Positions 8,107-16,711 of a stretch of 64,000 bases of DNA are shown here, one piece after another. Source of the DNA: Arcicella rigui. GTDB lineage: Bacteria > Bacteroidota > Bacteroidia > Cytophagales > Spirosomataceae. Every line of letters starts with the position of its first letter. The stretch's first letter is position 1. The stretch spans positions 1 to 64,000 of the forward strand of contig NZ_JAYFUM010000031.1 of NCBI RefSeq assembly GCF_034929435.1, given 5' to 3'. Below the pieces are notes generated by a model. It ran no database searches, had not been told where the DNA came from, and saw nothing but the letters and a program-made list of their open reading frames with translations. The position numbers were made by a program, and so were the translations under genes.

Positions 8107-8943
8107 CTATTCAGATAAAACGAAGCTAATTGGTACAGTAAATCTTGAACGAACTGCACGACCAGATTGCTTACCTGGAGTCCATTTCGGTACTGATTTA
8201 ATTACTCTAACCGCTTCCTCATCACAACCAAAACCAACTGATTTAAGTACTTCAACGTTTTGAATACTACCATCTGTATTAACAACAAATTGGATGTAAA
8301 CTTTTCCAGAAACATTAGCACGCTGAGCGGCAGATGGGTATCTCAAGTTTTTCTGCAAGAATTTAGCAAAAGCACTCATACCTCCAGGGAATTCAGCTTG
8401 TTGTTCAACAGCTGTAAAGATTTCTTCCTCTTTTGGTTTAGGTGGCTCAACTGGAGCTTCCTCAACTTTACCTCTTGCATCTGGGTCAACAGGAGGTCCT
8501 GCATCTTCAGTTTCACCTTTTACAGTTTCAGTAGCAGTGTTACCTTTTACTTCTTCTGGTGGAGGCTCAGGTTTTGTTACTTCTTCATCCCTCTTAATTT
8601 CTGGAGGTAAGAATTTCGTCGTCGTCACTTTAGGAATATCCTTTGGTGGTGGTGGCGGCGGTGGTGGTGGTGGTGGTGGTGGTGTTTTATTCTCTGGTGG
8701 TGGTTGGTCTATTTTCATCACCTCGGCAGTCACCTCTGTTTTTGTTCTCTCTAATTGCTCATTGATTTTATTATAAATGAATGATAAGGCAAATAAAGAA
8801 GAAACCGAAGCTATACCGATTATCAGAGACCTTGAAACCACTTTAGGATACGTTTTTCTTAAGATATAAGCACCATACTCTTTGTTCTTATTCTTAAAAA
8901 TAATGTCATCCAACGTTGCATTCTGGCTAATTACGTTTGACAT
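8107..8943 (-). CDS. tonB: Energy transducer TonB
   Basis: A 278-residue TonB. An N-terminal cytoplasmic stretch with the NKNKEYGAYILRKTYP motif common in Bacteroidota TonB is followed by one membrane span (about 38-58). A Pro/Glu/Lys-rich periplasmic spacer (90-175) contains a run of 13 prolines. The C-terminal TonB domain (about 190-278) has the hallmark YPSAAQRANVSGKVYIQFVV and the terminal FTVPISF. TonB couples the proton gradient, via ExbB/ExbD, to outer-membrane receptors. It follows the exbB-exbD-exbD genes in the same direction. Confidence 0.93.
   Translation of the reverse strand: MSNVISQNATLDDIIFKNKNKEYGAYILRKTYPKVVSRSLIIGIASVSSLFALSFIYNKINEQLERTKTEVTAEVMKIDQPPPENKTPPPPPPPPPPPPPKDIPKVTTTKFLPPEIKRDEEVTKPEPPPEEVKGNTATETVKGETEDAGPPVDPDARGKVEEAPVEPPKPKEEEIFTAVEQQAEFPGGMSAFAKFLQKNLRYPSAAQRANVSGKVYIQFVVNTDGSIQNVEVLKSVGFGCDEEAVRVIKSVPKWTPGKQSGRAVRSRFTVPISFVLSE
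8645..8683. repeat. Trinucleotide microsatellite in tonB (13 GGT/GGC units)
   Basis: Thirteen in-frame triplets, eleven GGT and two GGC on the plus strand, encode 13 consecutive prolines of TonB. Length changes by slippage would alter the spacer in whole residues and keep the frame. Confidence 0.9.
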
Positions 8944-9101
8944 AATTTCTGATGTTAATACTGTTAATGTTCCTTAATTTGAAATACTTTTTAGGAGTGA
9001 GGTTTTCAAATTAATTTTTCATTGAGCTAAGTTAAAACTAATTAAATAGTTTTCAAAATTTTTAAACTATTTTTTTAGTTAAAACTTGGTTCTATTTCTT
9101 T

Positions 9102-9617
9102 TTAAAGACCAGATTTTTTAATTAAAGCCTCAGAATCTGGGTCGATTTCTAAGATAGCATAACGCTTGTTGCTTGTAATAGCACATTCGTCAAGTAAGTC
9201 AACCATGTTTTTATACTTGGCTCCTTTAGTTGCTTTAATTACAATCGTGAAATTATCACCGACACGTCTTTTATAATCAAACAATATCTTTCTAATTCCG
9301 TCTTTTGAATAATTTGTTTTTTGAAGTTGTGTTCCTGCCTCTGTTGGTAAACCTTGATAGTAATAAACTTTCTCGGCATCAGGTAAAACAGTTAAAGTTT
9401 CAGACATTTTAACTTCTGATTTTTCATCTTTTTCTGTTTTATCAGGCATATTCAACTGCATTACTACGGGCTTTGCTAACGTCGTAGTTAGCATAAAAAA
9501 GGTAATCAACAAGAAACCCAAATCTACCATGGGCGTCATGTCAATCTTGGTTGACGCTTTCTTTGCGCGCTTCTTCCCACCTTTTTTGCCCCCACCGTCT
9601 TGACTAATTTCTGCCAT
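9102..9617 (-). CDS. exbD: ExbD-type biopolymer transport protein (second copy)
   Basis: A 171-residue protein with a Lys-rich N-terminus, one membrane span beginning KIDMTPMVDLGFLLITFFML (the Asp of MVDLGF is the conserved proton-coupling residue), and a periplasmic ExbD domain with KATKGAKYKNMVDLLDECA. With ExbB it forms the proton-driven motor that energises TonB. It is the distal of two exbD genes; the intervening gap carries a hairpin that could set the ratio of the two subunits. Confidence 0.92.
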   Translation of the reverse strand: MAEISQDGGGKKGGKKRAKKASTKIDMTPMVDLGFLLITFFMLTTTLAKPVVMQLNMPDKTEKDEKSEVKMSETLTVLPDAEKVYYYQGLPTEAGTQLQKTNYSKDGIRKILFDYKRRVGDNFTIVIKATKGAKYKNMVDLLDECAITSNKRYAILEIDPDSEALIKKSGL

Positions 9618-9650
9618 TGTATTGGGGTTTAATTGTTGGTAGTTAATGAT

Positions 9651-9710
9651 ACTCAGGGAGTCTTATAAGACCCTGCCTTTCAAAGAGAGGCAGGGTTAAA
9701 ACTACTGAGT
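9651..9710 (-). other. Intercistronic hairpin between the two exbD genes
   Basis: ACCCTGCCT (9670-9678) and AGGCAGGGT (9688-9696) form a perfect 9-bp stem. An outer pair, ACTCAG (9651-9656) with CTGAGT (9705-9710), can nest around it. No T-run follows on the minus strand, so it looks more like an attenuator, RNA-processing or stability element than a full terminator. Confidence 0.5.
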
Positions 9711-9726
9711 ACAACTAAATAAAAAT

Positions 9727-10332
9727 CTATTGAGGTCTACCTTCTGGTGATGTAATCAACTGAAATACGTTGATGTTTTGGTCTTGCAAAGTACCTACAA
9801 CTTGGTTAAATACTTTGTAATTAGAGTTTGCATCACCTTTGATAGCTACCTTTAGAGCAGGGTTAGAAAGCTTTGCATAGCTAACCCAAAGGAAAAGTTC
9901 ATTATTTACTGAATCGCAAGGAATTCCTTTCAAAAATCCTTTTGCTTTTGCATCTGATGGTTTCATATTTAAAACCTGGCGTAAAGCACCTGCTGGATAG
10001 CCTACGATTTCAGAAGCATCATAATTCTTCTTCATCTCAGCTGTTACTGGTATAGAAAGGCGGTTTGCCATTCTTTCCAACATATATTCCTTTGCCGCTT
10101 TATCGTCAGTGCCCATATAAATTGCACCATCACCGCCTACAGAAATTGTAATAACTCCTTTTTCACCGCTCAATGATTTCTCTGAAATGGATGTTGGAGG
10201 AACAATTGTTACGGCTTCTTCTGGTTTAAACTTTGCAGTTAACATGAAGAAGGTAAGTAACAAGAACGCCACATCACACATCGCTGTCATGTCCAGAGAA
10301 ACACTTTGTCGTTTTGCTTTAACTTTTGGCAT
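9727..10332 (-). CDS. exbD: ExbD-type biopolymer transport protein (first copy)
   Basis: A 201-residue ExbD homologue. The N-terminus RQSVSLDMTAMCDVAFLLLT contains the single membrane span and the conserved Asp (MCDVAF). A periplasmic domain follows, ending with the ExbD-like KVAIKGDANSNYKVFNQVVG and LQDQNINVFQLIT stretches. An insertion around 75-135 makes it longer than a typical ExbD of about 140 residues. It lies 79 nt after exbB and before the second exbD, the paired-ExbD arrangement common in Bacteroidota. The two ExbD proteins differ enough to suggest a heteromeric motor. Confidence 0.9.
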   Translation of the reverse strand: MPKVKAKRQSVSLDMTAMCDVAFLLLTFFMLTAKFKPEEAVTIVPPTSISEKSLSGEKGVITISVGGDGAIYMGTDDKAAKEYMLERMANRLSIPVTAEMKKNYDASEIVGYPAGALRQVLNMKPSDAKAKGFLKGIPCDSVNNELFLWVSYAKLSNPALKVAIKGDANSNYKVFNQVVGTLQDQNINVFQLITSPEGRPQ

Positions 10333-10411
10333 AATCTTGTTTAGTTATTAGTTATTAGATAGCATTATAAGCGATTAAGCCTATAAAACTTAGTGCTTAA
10401 CGCAATAACTA

Positions 10412-11251
10412 TCAATTATGGTGAGCTGCATAATTTTGGTTAATGCTCAAACCAATTTCGTCAACGCTGTAAGTTAATTCGTCAATTTTAGACGTAAAGA
10501 AGTTGTATGCAATGATACAAACTGCTGATGTACCAATACCTAAAGCCGTGTTGATAAGGGCTTCAGAGATACCGTTTGCTAATGCTGTTGAGTCGGTTGA
10601 ACCTCCTGAGTTACCTAAAGCCGAGAACGCTTTAATCATACCAACTACCGTTCCTAAAAGACCGATTAGCGTAGAAACTGAAGCTAAAGTAGCAATGATA
10701 GTTAAGTTTTTCTCTAACATTGGTAATTCCAATGAAGTAGCTTCTTCAACTTCTTTGCTAAGAGCAGCTAATTTTTGTTCTTTGTCCAAAGAACCGTCTG
10801 TTGTCAACTGCTTGTATTTTTTAACAGCAGCTAAAGTAACGTTTCCTACTGAACCTTTTTGTTTGTCACACTCTTTCAATGCAGCATCAGTATCATCTTT
10901 GTCAAGAAGAGCTTGAATTTTGCGAACGAATGCGTTTACATCACCACTTCCTTTTGCTTTGCTGATTGTGATAAGACGTTCGATAGAGAATGTCAAAGCA
11001 GTTAAGAAACAAGTTAAAAGGATTGGTACGATATCACCACCTTTAAATGCAAGAGCTAAAAAATCGCCTTGGTGTGGGTGACCTTCGTTTGTTCCGCCTT
11101 CAAAACGTGAACCATCTCCCATCACAAAACGGAAAAATAACTGTGCAATAACAAAAAGAATTACAATAACCAAGCCTGCTGAAATGCCGCCTGATTTTTT
11201 TTGAGCTGGTGCTGCTGGTTTAGCAGCTGGAGTTTTTGCTTGTGTACTCAT
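10412..11251 (-). CDS. exbB: ExbB/TolQ/MotA-family proton channel protein
   Basis: A 279-residue inner-membrane protein. An Ala/Pro/Lys-rich cytoplasmic N-terminus precedes a span at about 24-44, a second near 78-95 and a third near 180-205. The MotA/TolQ signature includes ATLASVSTLIGLLGTVVGMI followed by EALINTALGIGTSAVCIIAY. This is the pentameric stator of the TonB motor. First gene of the exbB-exbD-exbD-tonB order; a -7 box lies about 120 nt upstream (11371-11378). Confidence 0.93.
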   Translation of the reverse strand: MSTQAKTPAAKPAAPAQKKSGGISAGLVIVILFVIAQLFFRFVMGDGSRFEGGTNEGHPHQGDFLALAFKGGDIVPILLTCFLTALTFSIERLITISKAKGSGDVNAFVRKIQALLDKDDTDAALKECDKQKGSVGNVTLAAVKKYKQLTTDGSLDKEQKLAALSKEVEEATSLELPMLEKNLTIIATLASVSTLIGLLGTVVGMIKAFSALGNSGGSTDSTALANGISEALINTALGIGTSAVCIIAYNFFTSKIDELTYSVDEIGLSINQNYAAHHN

Positions 11252-11370
11252 TAGTTTGGTAATTTTTGGGTTTAAGTTAAAAAACAGTTTTAGGTGATTT
11301 TTAAAATAAAAATAATGAAAATAACCTTATCACAAAAGATTCTTTTGAAATATCTTGCTTTAGGTAATGA

Positions 11371-11378
11371 CAAAACTA
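11371..11378 (-). promoter_or_regulatory. -7 box upstream of exbB
   Basis: Minus-strand TAGTTTTG matches TAnnTTTG exactly and implies a 5' leader of a little over 100 nt. No good -33 TTG was found at the usual spacing. Apart from this box, the 299-nt gap 11252-11550 is A/T-rich and holds nothing else recognisable. Confidence 0.35.
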
Positions 11379-11550
11379 ACACAAAATTCTTTTAATTATG
11401 ATACCTTACTGATGAAGTTTTTTTAAAAAAAATATTCAACAAAACCTACATATTGTACTATAACAATAATTTAAAGCTATTTAAAAGTATTTTGCAGTAC
11501 TATTTCAAGAATTTAATTTTTTAAAGAATTTATATGATTTTTCAAAGTAT

Positions 11551-11961
11551 TCATTTATTTAATGAAAACTCACTATGGATTGTTTGAATTAGGTCGGTTT
11601 CTTGAGTGTTTTCTTGAATTCTTTGATAGTTTAAAATACTCAATATTTTTTCGAGCCCTTCATTATTTCCACTTAATAGAATTTTCAACTTTCTTGGATT
11701 CTCAATAAAATTTGTAAAAAAAGCTCTCAAATAATTCAATTTTGCTTGAGGTTTGGCTTCTATAAGGATGATAACGTGATCGTACCTTTCTAAAAGTGAT
11801 AGCGTTGATTGAACCAATGAGGCATCTGAAAAATTATCAATATCGAAAGTTTGAATGTTTTTAAGTGAAGATTGTACCCTATTAAGAATTGGTTTGTGAA
11901 AGGCAATTTCATTTAATTCTTCCGCTAATTGTATGTGCAAAAACAATTTTTGTGTATCCAT
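11551..11961 (-). CDS. Hypothetical protein, 136 residues
   Basis: No family recognised. The protein is soluble by composition, with alternating predicted helices and hydrophobic strands such as YDHVIILIEAK and KLKILLSGNN. This pattern suggests a small alpha/beta fold. It has no signal peptide, membrane span or metal motif. It lies between exbB and a divergently transcribed DciA-like gene. The frame is well filled, and codon use and A/T content resemble neighbours, so it is likely real. Confidence 0.55.
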   Translation of the reverse strand: MDTQKLFLHIQLAEELNEIAFHKPILNRVQSSLKNIQTFDIDNFSDASLVQSTLSLLERYDHVIILIEAKPQAKLNYLRAFFTNFIENPRKLKILLSGNNEGLEKILSILNYQRIQENTQETDLIQTIHSEFSLNK

Positions 11962-12008
11962 TAATTTGAGCTGTTTAAAGGATGAATTATTTGATAACTA
12001 AAAAAATG

Positions 12009-12016
12009 TAACTTTG
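12009..12016 (+). promoter_or_regulatory. -7 box for the DciA-like gene
   Basis: TAACTTTG matches TAnnTTTG exactly, 17 nt before the first ATG (12033), implying a very short leader. A TTG at 11991-11993 gives only 15-nt spacing, shorter than usual. Confidence 0.45.
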
Positions 12017-12032
12017 GCATGAATTCTAAAAA

Positions 12033-12368
12033 ATGTGTGCAATGGCTAAGGTATATCATTACAACAAAGAAAATGCTCGAAGAAAAACGGGTGCTACATC
12101 ATTGAAAGATGCAATTGAAGATATGTTGGAGATTTACAAAATCCGTTCAAAATTTAATGAAACCTATATTGTGACTTACTGGGAAAAAATTATGGGTTTA
12201 CCTATTGCTTCAAGAACTACTCAGATTTACATTCAAGACAAAAAATTGTTCATTCAATTAGATTCTGCTCCTTTGCGTAACGAATTGGTAATGGCAAAAA
12301 ACAAAATCATAGAAATGATTAACAAAGAAGTTGGACAAAGAATGATTGAAGACGTAGTTTTTATTTAA
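12033..12368 (+). CDS. DUF721/DciA-like protein
   Basis: A 111-residue small basic protein with the DUF721 pattern: SLKDAIEDMLEIYKIRSKFNE, then WEKIMGLPIASRTTQIYIQD, then LFIQLDSAPLRNELVMAKNK. Members related to DciA are linked to loading of the replicative helicase; whether this Bacteroidota version does that is inferred from family resemblance. A second possible start is the ATG three codons in (12042). Its 3' end overlaps the convergent coiled-coil gene by 8 bp. Confidence 0.8.
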   Translation: MCAMAKVYHYNKENARRKTGATSLKDAIEDMLEIYKIRSKFNETYIVTYWEKIMGLPIASRTTQIYIQDKKLFIQLDSAPLRNELVMAKNKIIEMINKEVGQRMIEDVVFI

Positions 12369-12885
12369 GTATTTCTCTTTCAAGTTTTTTGTATTTGGCT
12401 TTGAGCGAAAAATATTTTGAAATATAAATTATCGCCAATAAAACCGATACTCCTAAAAGTGCTATTGCCAATCCTTGATTTTTTTCGATTTCTTCTATCA
12501 TCGCATGATTCTCTTTTGAAAAGCCTTTGTGCTTTTCTGTCAATTCAAGTAATTCCTGATTTTTTTGCGATAAATCATTCACTTGCTGAATGAGTTCGTT
12601 GTATTTTTCGGTAAACTCAGCTTGACTGTTTGCTTTCAAATGCTCGTACTCGGCGAGAATCTGATTGTCTTTGGCGATTAATTCTTCAAGTTTTTGAATA
12701 CTTGTTTCCATGTCGTCTTTAGAACGATTTCCAAACAAACCTGTTGACAGCGATTCTGTTTTTTTATACTCCTGTTGAAGCGTTTCTCTTTCTTCTAAAA
12801 GCTGTTTTATGTTGTCTTGAGCGAATAATTTATTCCCCAAAACCAAAAAGAAAATCAATAAAAAGAAGGTTGTATTTTTCATCAT
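12361..12885 (-). CDS. Exported coiled-coil protein with C-terminal membrane anchor
   Basis: A 174-residue protein: signal peptide (MMKNTTFFLLIFFLVLGNKL, cleaved near AQ), a long heptad-rich coiled coil (about 28-135), then one membrane span (138-157) and a basic tail. No named family recognised. The layout suggests a periplasmic rod tethered to the inner membrane. It lies just downstream of ftsZ on the same strand but is separated from it by a strong terminator, so a shared function with division is not supported by transcription. Confidence 0.6.
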   Translation of the reverse strand: MMKNTTFFLLIFFLVLGNKLFAQDNIKQLLEERETLQQEYKKTESLSTGLFGNRSKDDMETSIQKLEELIAKDNQILAEYEHLKANSQAEFTEKYNELIQQVNDLSQKNQELLELTEKHKGFSKENHAMIEEIEKNQGLAIALLGVSVLLAIIYISKYFSLKAKYKKLEREILK

Positions 12886-12921
12886 TTAACAAGATAATAT
12901 GGGAAACATTTTTGCAAAAAA

Positions 12922-12950
12922 ATCCTGCAAAAATAAAGTATTTGCAGGAT
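12922..12950. terminator. Terminator after ftsZ
   Basis: ATCCTGCAAA (12922-12931) and TTTGCAGGAT (12941-12950) form a perfect 10-bp stem with a 9-nt loop. An A-run on one side and a T-run on the other make it terminator-like in both directions. It lies 27 nt past the ftsZ stop. Confidence 0.8.
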
Positions 12951-12976
12951 TTTTTATAAACAGTAAATGAATACTA

Positions 12977-14293
12977 TCATAGAGTATGTTGTTGGAAATC
13001 AATATCGTGCATTTCTGAAATATCTACTAATTTCACTCCATATCTTTGAAAAGCAGGAGCTTCAAGGTCTGCTTCGGAAGGCATCTTATGAGAAAAATCT
13101 TCAATCATTTTCTTTAGTCTCAAAGTATCGTCTTCTCTGTAATGAACAGGAGGTTTATTAACGTGCTTTTCTGTTTCGATGAATTCCTCTATTTCTTCTG
13201 CTTCTTCAATCTCCACAGCTTTGAAAGTATGTGTTTCTACGGCTGCAACTGTCTTTTTCGGATGAACGCCATTCACTCCATTTTTAGGAAGTACTGTTTG
13301 GCGAGGAGCGTCTGGTAAATCAAAACCTGCCGCAATTACCGTAATACTCATATCTTCGCCAAGGTTATTATCAATAATAAAACCTAATTTGAATCCTGCG
13401 GGTGATTTTCCGATGGCTTCGATGATATGAGCTGTAATAGCTGTTTGTTCTTTTACAGCCATTATTTTTTGGTCGCTGGTAGCAATCGTTACCAAAATAC
13501 GTTTTGCACCTTTAATATCACGGTTGTTCAACAGAGGTGAATCTAATGCTTTAGCGATTACTTCTTTCGCACGATTTGGCCCTCTGGCAACAGCCGTACT
13601 CATTACCGCTTGTCCAGCGTTGCTCAACACTTTCTTAACGTCTTTAAAGTCAGCGTTGATTTTACCCGATTTGGTAATTACTTCAGCAACAGATTTTGCG
13701 GCATTTGCCAATACGTCATCGGCGTGTTCAAAAGCTTCTAAGATATTAAGGTCTTCGTAGATTTCGAGTAATTTATCGTTTAGCACTACCAGTACTGTAT
13801 CGCAAGTTTTTTGTAATTCTGCGATACCACGGTTAGCCGCTTCTATTTTTTCTGTTCCTTCCCACGAATACGGTGCTGTTACGATTGCTACCGTAAGGAT
13901 ATCCATTTCTTTTGCAATACGAGCAATTTCGGGTGCTGCTCCTGTACCTGTACCACCACCCATACCAGCCGTGATAAATACCATTCTGGTTGTTGGCTGA
14001 AGAAGTGCTTTTATTTGAGCTTCACTTTCTAAAGCTGCCAATCTACCTTGCTCTGGTTCTGTACCTGCCCCAAGCCCCTCTGTCAAAATCTCACCTAATT
14101 GTAATTTTACTGGAACAGTATTGTCGTTGAGGGCTTGTAAATCAGTATTACAAACTACAAAATCAACGTCATCAATTCCCATTTCATACATGTGACGAAC
14201 GGCATTACTACCACCCCCGCCAACACCAATTACTTTAATGATGTTACCTTTTGTTTCAGATGAGATTTCGATATTATGTTCAAAAAAATCCAT
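12977..14293 (-). CDS. ftsZ: Cell division protein FtsZ
   Basis: A 438-residue tubulin-like GTPase that builds the division ring. The G-box GGGTGTGAAP is at 112-121. The T7-loop region NADFKDVKKVLSNAGQAVMS and VIAAGFD mark the end of the GTPase core. An acidic linker follows (about 335-410), then the C-terminal tail peptide (EAPAFQRYGVKL) that in other species binds FtsA and partners. The usual neighbours ftsQ and ftsA are not adjacent; an M28 peptidase gene lies upstream. It is followed by a clear terminator. Confidence 0.96.
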   Translation of the reverse strand: MDFFEHNIEISSETKGNIIKVIGVGGGGSNAVRHMYEMGIDDVDFVVCNTDLQALNDNTVPVKLQLGEILTEGLGAGTEPEQGRLAALESEAQIKALLQPTTRMVFITAGMGGGTGTGAAPEIARIAKEMDILTVAIVTAPYSWEGTEKIEAANRGIAELQKTCDTVLVVLNDKLLEIYEDLNILEAFEHADDVLANAAKSVAEVITKSGKINADFKDVKKVLSNAGQAVMSTAVARGPNRAKEVIAKALDSPLLNNRDIKGAKRILVTIATSDQKIMAVKEQTAITAHIIEAIGKSPAGFKLGFIIDNNLGEDMSITVIAAGFDLPDAPRQTVLPKNGVNGVHPKKTVAAVETHTFKAVEIEEAEEIEEFIETEKHVNKPPVHYREDDTLRLKKMIEDFSHKMPSEADLEAPAFQRYGVKLVDISEMHDIDFQQHTL

Positions 14294-14365
14294 ATTATTA
14301 CATCATTGTTAAGAGATAAATCAATTTACTAAAATTGCGATATGATTAAAAATCACTGCGGGGAA

Positions 14366-15859
14366 TTAATCATCTTGTCCCCATCGCCATTCTCTACCAA
14401 GTTCTAATTCTTTTTTTAGGTTCTGTTTAATAAAAAAGTCTTTTGTCGAATAAAAGTCTAACTTCTTCGCTGGTATTTTATCAACATTCGCCATGGCATA
14501 CAACATCATTGCAGTATATCTGACGGTGTTTATCATTTCGTTTTTCTTTACTAAGTTGAAATCATCACAGTTGGCATGATAACAACCCAGTGCTTCGGGA
14601 GCAATACCTCCATTAGGGTTTGTTGTAGGAATACCTTCGAGCATAAAACTCTGGTGGTCGGAATGTAAGCCTGCTTGGTTCGTAACGATATTTTTGTATT
14701 CTGGCGAAACTTTTTGGATGTATTCTCCAAACTTTGTTAGCAATGGCACCATTTCATTTCTTCCAGAAGCATTAAATCCGTTGGCGTTGTTTGCCATATC
14801 CAGATTGAACATATAGGCAATTTTATCGAGAGAATTATTCCTTCTGCTTTTTTCAATCATAGCTTTAGAACCCAGTAAACCCTCTTCTTCGCCCATAAAC
14901 ATCACAAATTCTATGGTTCTTTTAGGCTTTAAATCTAATGCTTGAAATGTACGAGCAATATCCAAAATAGAAAACGAACCAATGCCATTATCTAATGCAC
15001 CTGTGGCTAAATCCCAAGAATCTAAATGTCCGCCAATAACGATTTTTTCATCTCTGTATTTACTGTGGCTTCCTTTGATTGTAGCGATAACATTCCGAGC
15101 TTTAATCATTTTACTAAAGTTCTTCATGTCGATTACTCCCATCAAATTAGGTTGTTCTTTCATCCATTCACGGATATGAGTACCGCTTTCTAATGAAATA
15201 CAAACGGCAGGAATGCCGATGAGACTACCTGTTACAGAAGCTGTACCTGTGAGTAAAACATTACCTTTTACTGTATTAACAAAAATCACTCCAACTGCAC
15301 CATATTCTGTGGCTAAGGCTGTTTTTTCTGAACGGTGTAAATTTCGTACTCCTTTGAAAGGTGCTAATAAGCCAATATTTACCAAAGCAATACGTCCTTG
15401 TAATTTATCTTTTACTGCTTGAAAGTCGGGTTCTAATCCATTTCCTACATCTACGATTTCAGCAGTTACTTTGGCTTCTACGGGTGTCATGGCCAAGGAA
15501 ACAACTTCAATATCATAGAAGTTATCACTTTTACGTGGAGCGACCGCTAAAGTCACAGTATCTCTCGACCACGCTTCTACATGAAATGGTTGATATTTTA
15601 CATCTTTTATTCCATAGTTTTTTAATAGCGTATAAGCATACTCTTCTGCTTTTTTGCCATTTAAGCTTCCTGTCAAACGATGCCCAATTACTTTACAAGC
15701 TTCGCCAAGTGTTTCATAGGCACGACTATTGGCAAGAACCTCTTCATTGATTTGTTGAAAAGTTTCTATTAAATCTTCGTCATCTTCCTGAATGGGTTGA
15801 TAAGCAGCCGTTGAGCTGAGAAGTACGAGAATCAAAAAAACATAATGGCTTTTTTTCAT
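14366..15859 (-). CDS. M28-family zinc aminopeptidase with PA domain
   Basis: Start moved to the ATG at 15859, where MKKSHYVFLILVLLSSTAA gives a signal peptide; length 497 residues. A protease-associated insert (around VDVGNGLEPDFQAVKDKLQG) precedes the M28 catalytic core. Likely dizinc ligands and catalytic Glu are in GGHLDSWDLATGALDNG, MGEEEGLLGSKA, FNLDMANN and GLHSDHQSF. It probably removes N-terminal residues from peptides in the periplasm or outside the cell. It lies 72 nt before ftsZ on the same strand. Confidence 0.9.
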   Translation of the reverse strand: MKKSHYVFLILVLLSSTAAYQPIQEDDEDLIETFQQINEEVLANSRAYETLGEACKVIGHRLTGSLNGKKAEEYAYTLLKNYGIKDVKYQPFHVEAWSRDTVTLAVAPRKSDNFYDIEVVSLAMTPVEAKVTAEIVDVGNGLEPDFQAVKDKLQGRIALVNIGLLAPFKGVRNLHRSEKTALATEYGAVGVIFVNTVKGNVLLTGTASVTGSLIGIPAVCISLESGTHIREWMKEQPNLMGVIDMKNFSKMIKARNVIATIKGSHSKYRDEKIVIGGHLDSWDLATGALDNGIGSFSILDIARTFQALDLKPKRTIEFVMFMGEEEGLLGSKAMIEKSRRNNSLDKIAYMFNLDMANNANGFNASGRNEMVPLLTKFGEYIQKVSPEYKNIVTNQAGLHSDHQSFMLEGIPTTNPNGGIAPEALGCYHANCDDFNLVKKNEMINTVRYTAMMLYAMANVDKIPAKKLDFYSTKDFFIKQNLKKELELGREWRWGQDD

Positions 15860-15952
15860 TGTGTTTGCTGAGAATAAAGAACAATTAGGGAATTTACTGA
15901 AAATATATTTTAGTAATTCCAAACAAGAATCTTATGAAATAGTAAACCCCAA

Positions 15953-16489
15953 TTATTTGTTGTTTACTCCATATCGCTGAGGGTAGGTTTCTTTTTGATA
16001 TTTCTCCCAGTCGCCTTTTAAATAATGGTCATCCCCAAAAAAAGTAATCACCTGATGAAACTGTTTTGGTTCTTGATAGCCTGGCACGGGCTGAATCATA
16101 TTAAACTTTTCATCTAAATATACAATCGTCGGAAAACTCATTTTCCCTTGTAGTAAAGCTACTCCCGCCTGATTATACCCATTCTCCCAAATATATTTTT
16201 GCTTCCCAATATTGATTTCTTCTTTTTGTTCAGCATTGAGTTTCACCGCATAATATTTTTGATTCACAAATTCTGCTACTTTCTCATCAGTAAAGGTTTT
16301 TTGGTCCATTACTTTACACCAGCCACACCAACCTGTATAAACATCAATTAATATTTTTCGGGGTTCTTTCTGTGAAGCCGTATATGCCTCTTCCAAAGTC
16401 ATCCATTTTATTTTCGGTTTTGTGGCAGTTTGGGCATTGCTGATAAAAAAGGTCGTTGAAGCAATCAAGATAAGCAATATATTTTTCAT
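15953..16489 (-). CDS. Exported thioredoxin-fold protein (CGWC)
   Basis: A 178-residue protein with a signal peptide (residues 1-20, ending SNAQ) and a thioredoxin-like domain whose redox motif is C55-G-W-C58 in YTGWCGWCKVMDQKTF. The later SFPTIVYLDEKF supplies the conserved cis-Pro. This DUF255/DsbD-gamma-like subgroup acts in periplasmic disulfide reduction or isomerisation. A -7 promoter box lies 26 nt upstream of the start. Partner unknown. Confidence 0.85.
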   Translation of the reverse strand: MKNILLILIASTTFFISNAQTATKPKIKWMTLEEAYTASQKEPRKILIDVYTGWCGWCKVMDQKTFTDEKVAEFVNQKYYAVKLNAEQKEEINIGKQKYIWENGYNQAGVALLQGKMSFPTIVYLDEKFNMIQPVPGYQEPKQFHQVITFFGDDHYLKGDWEKYQKETYPQRYGVNNK

Positions 16490-16514
16490 ATTCTTTCCAG
16501 CTAATTGTTTTTTA

Positions 16515-16522
16515 CAAAGATA
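16515..16522 (-). promoter_or_regulatory. -7 box for the thioredoxin-fold gene
   Basis: Minus-strand TATCTTTG matches TAnnTTTG exactly, 26 nt before the ATG at 16489. The -33 box is not clear. Confidence 0.45.
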
Positions 16523-16711
16523 ATTGTTTTAAAAGATTCGGGGTGTTTATAAACTATTCACAACAAAAAATCTACCAAATAAATATTCTTTATTAAGTTA
16601 CTATGCAATTTACCAAAGGATTGGCTCAACTACAAAGAAATTTGAGCAAACGGTCAAGAGTTTTACACCGAAGTACTATCTTTAATTTTTCTAAATGATT
16701 TTTGAACATAA

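Noticed and set aside
8537..8776. Poly-glycine plus-strand open frame
   Set aside because: It is the antisense reading of the TonB proline run.
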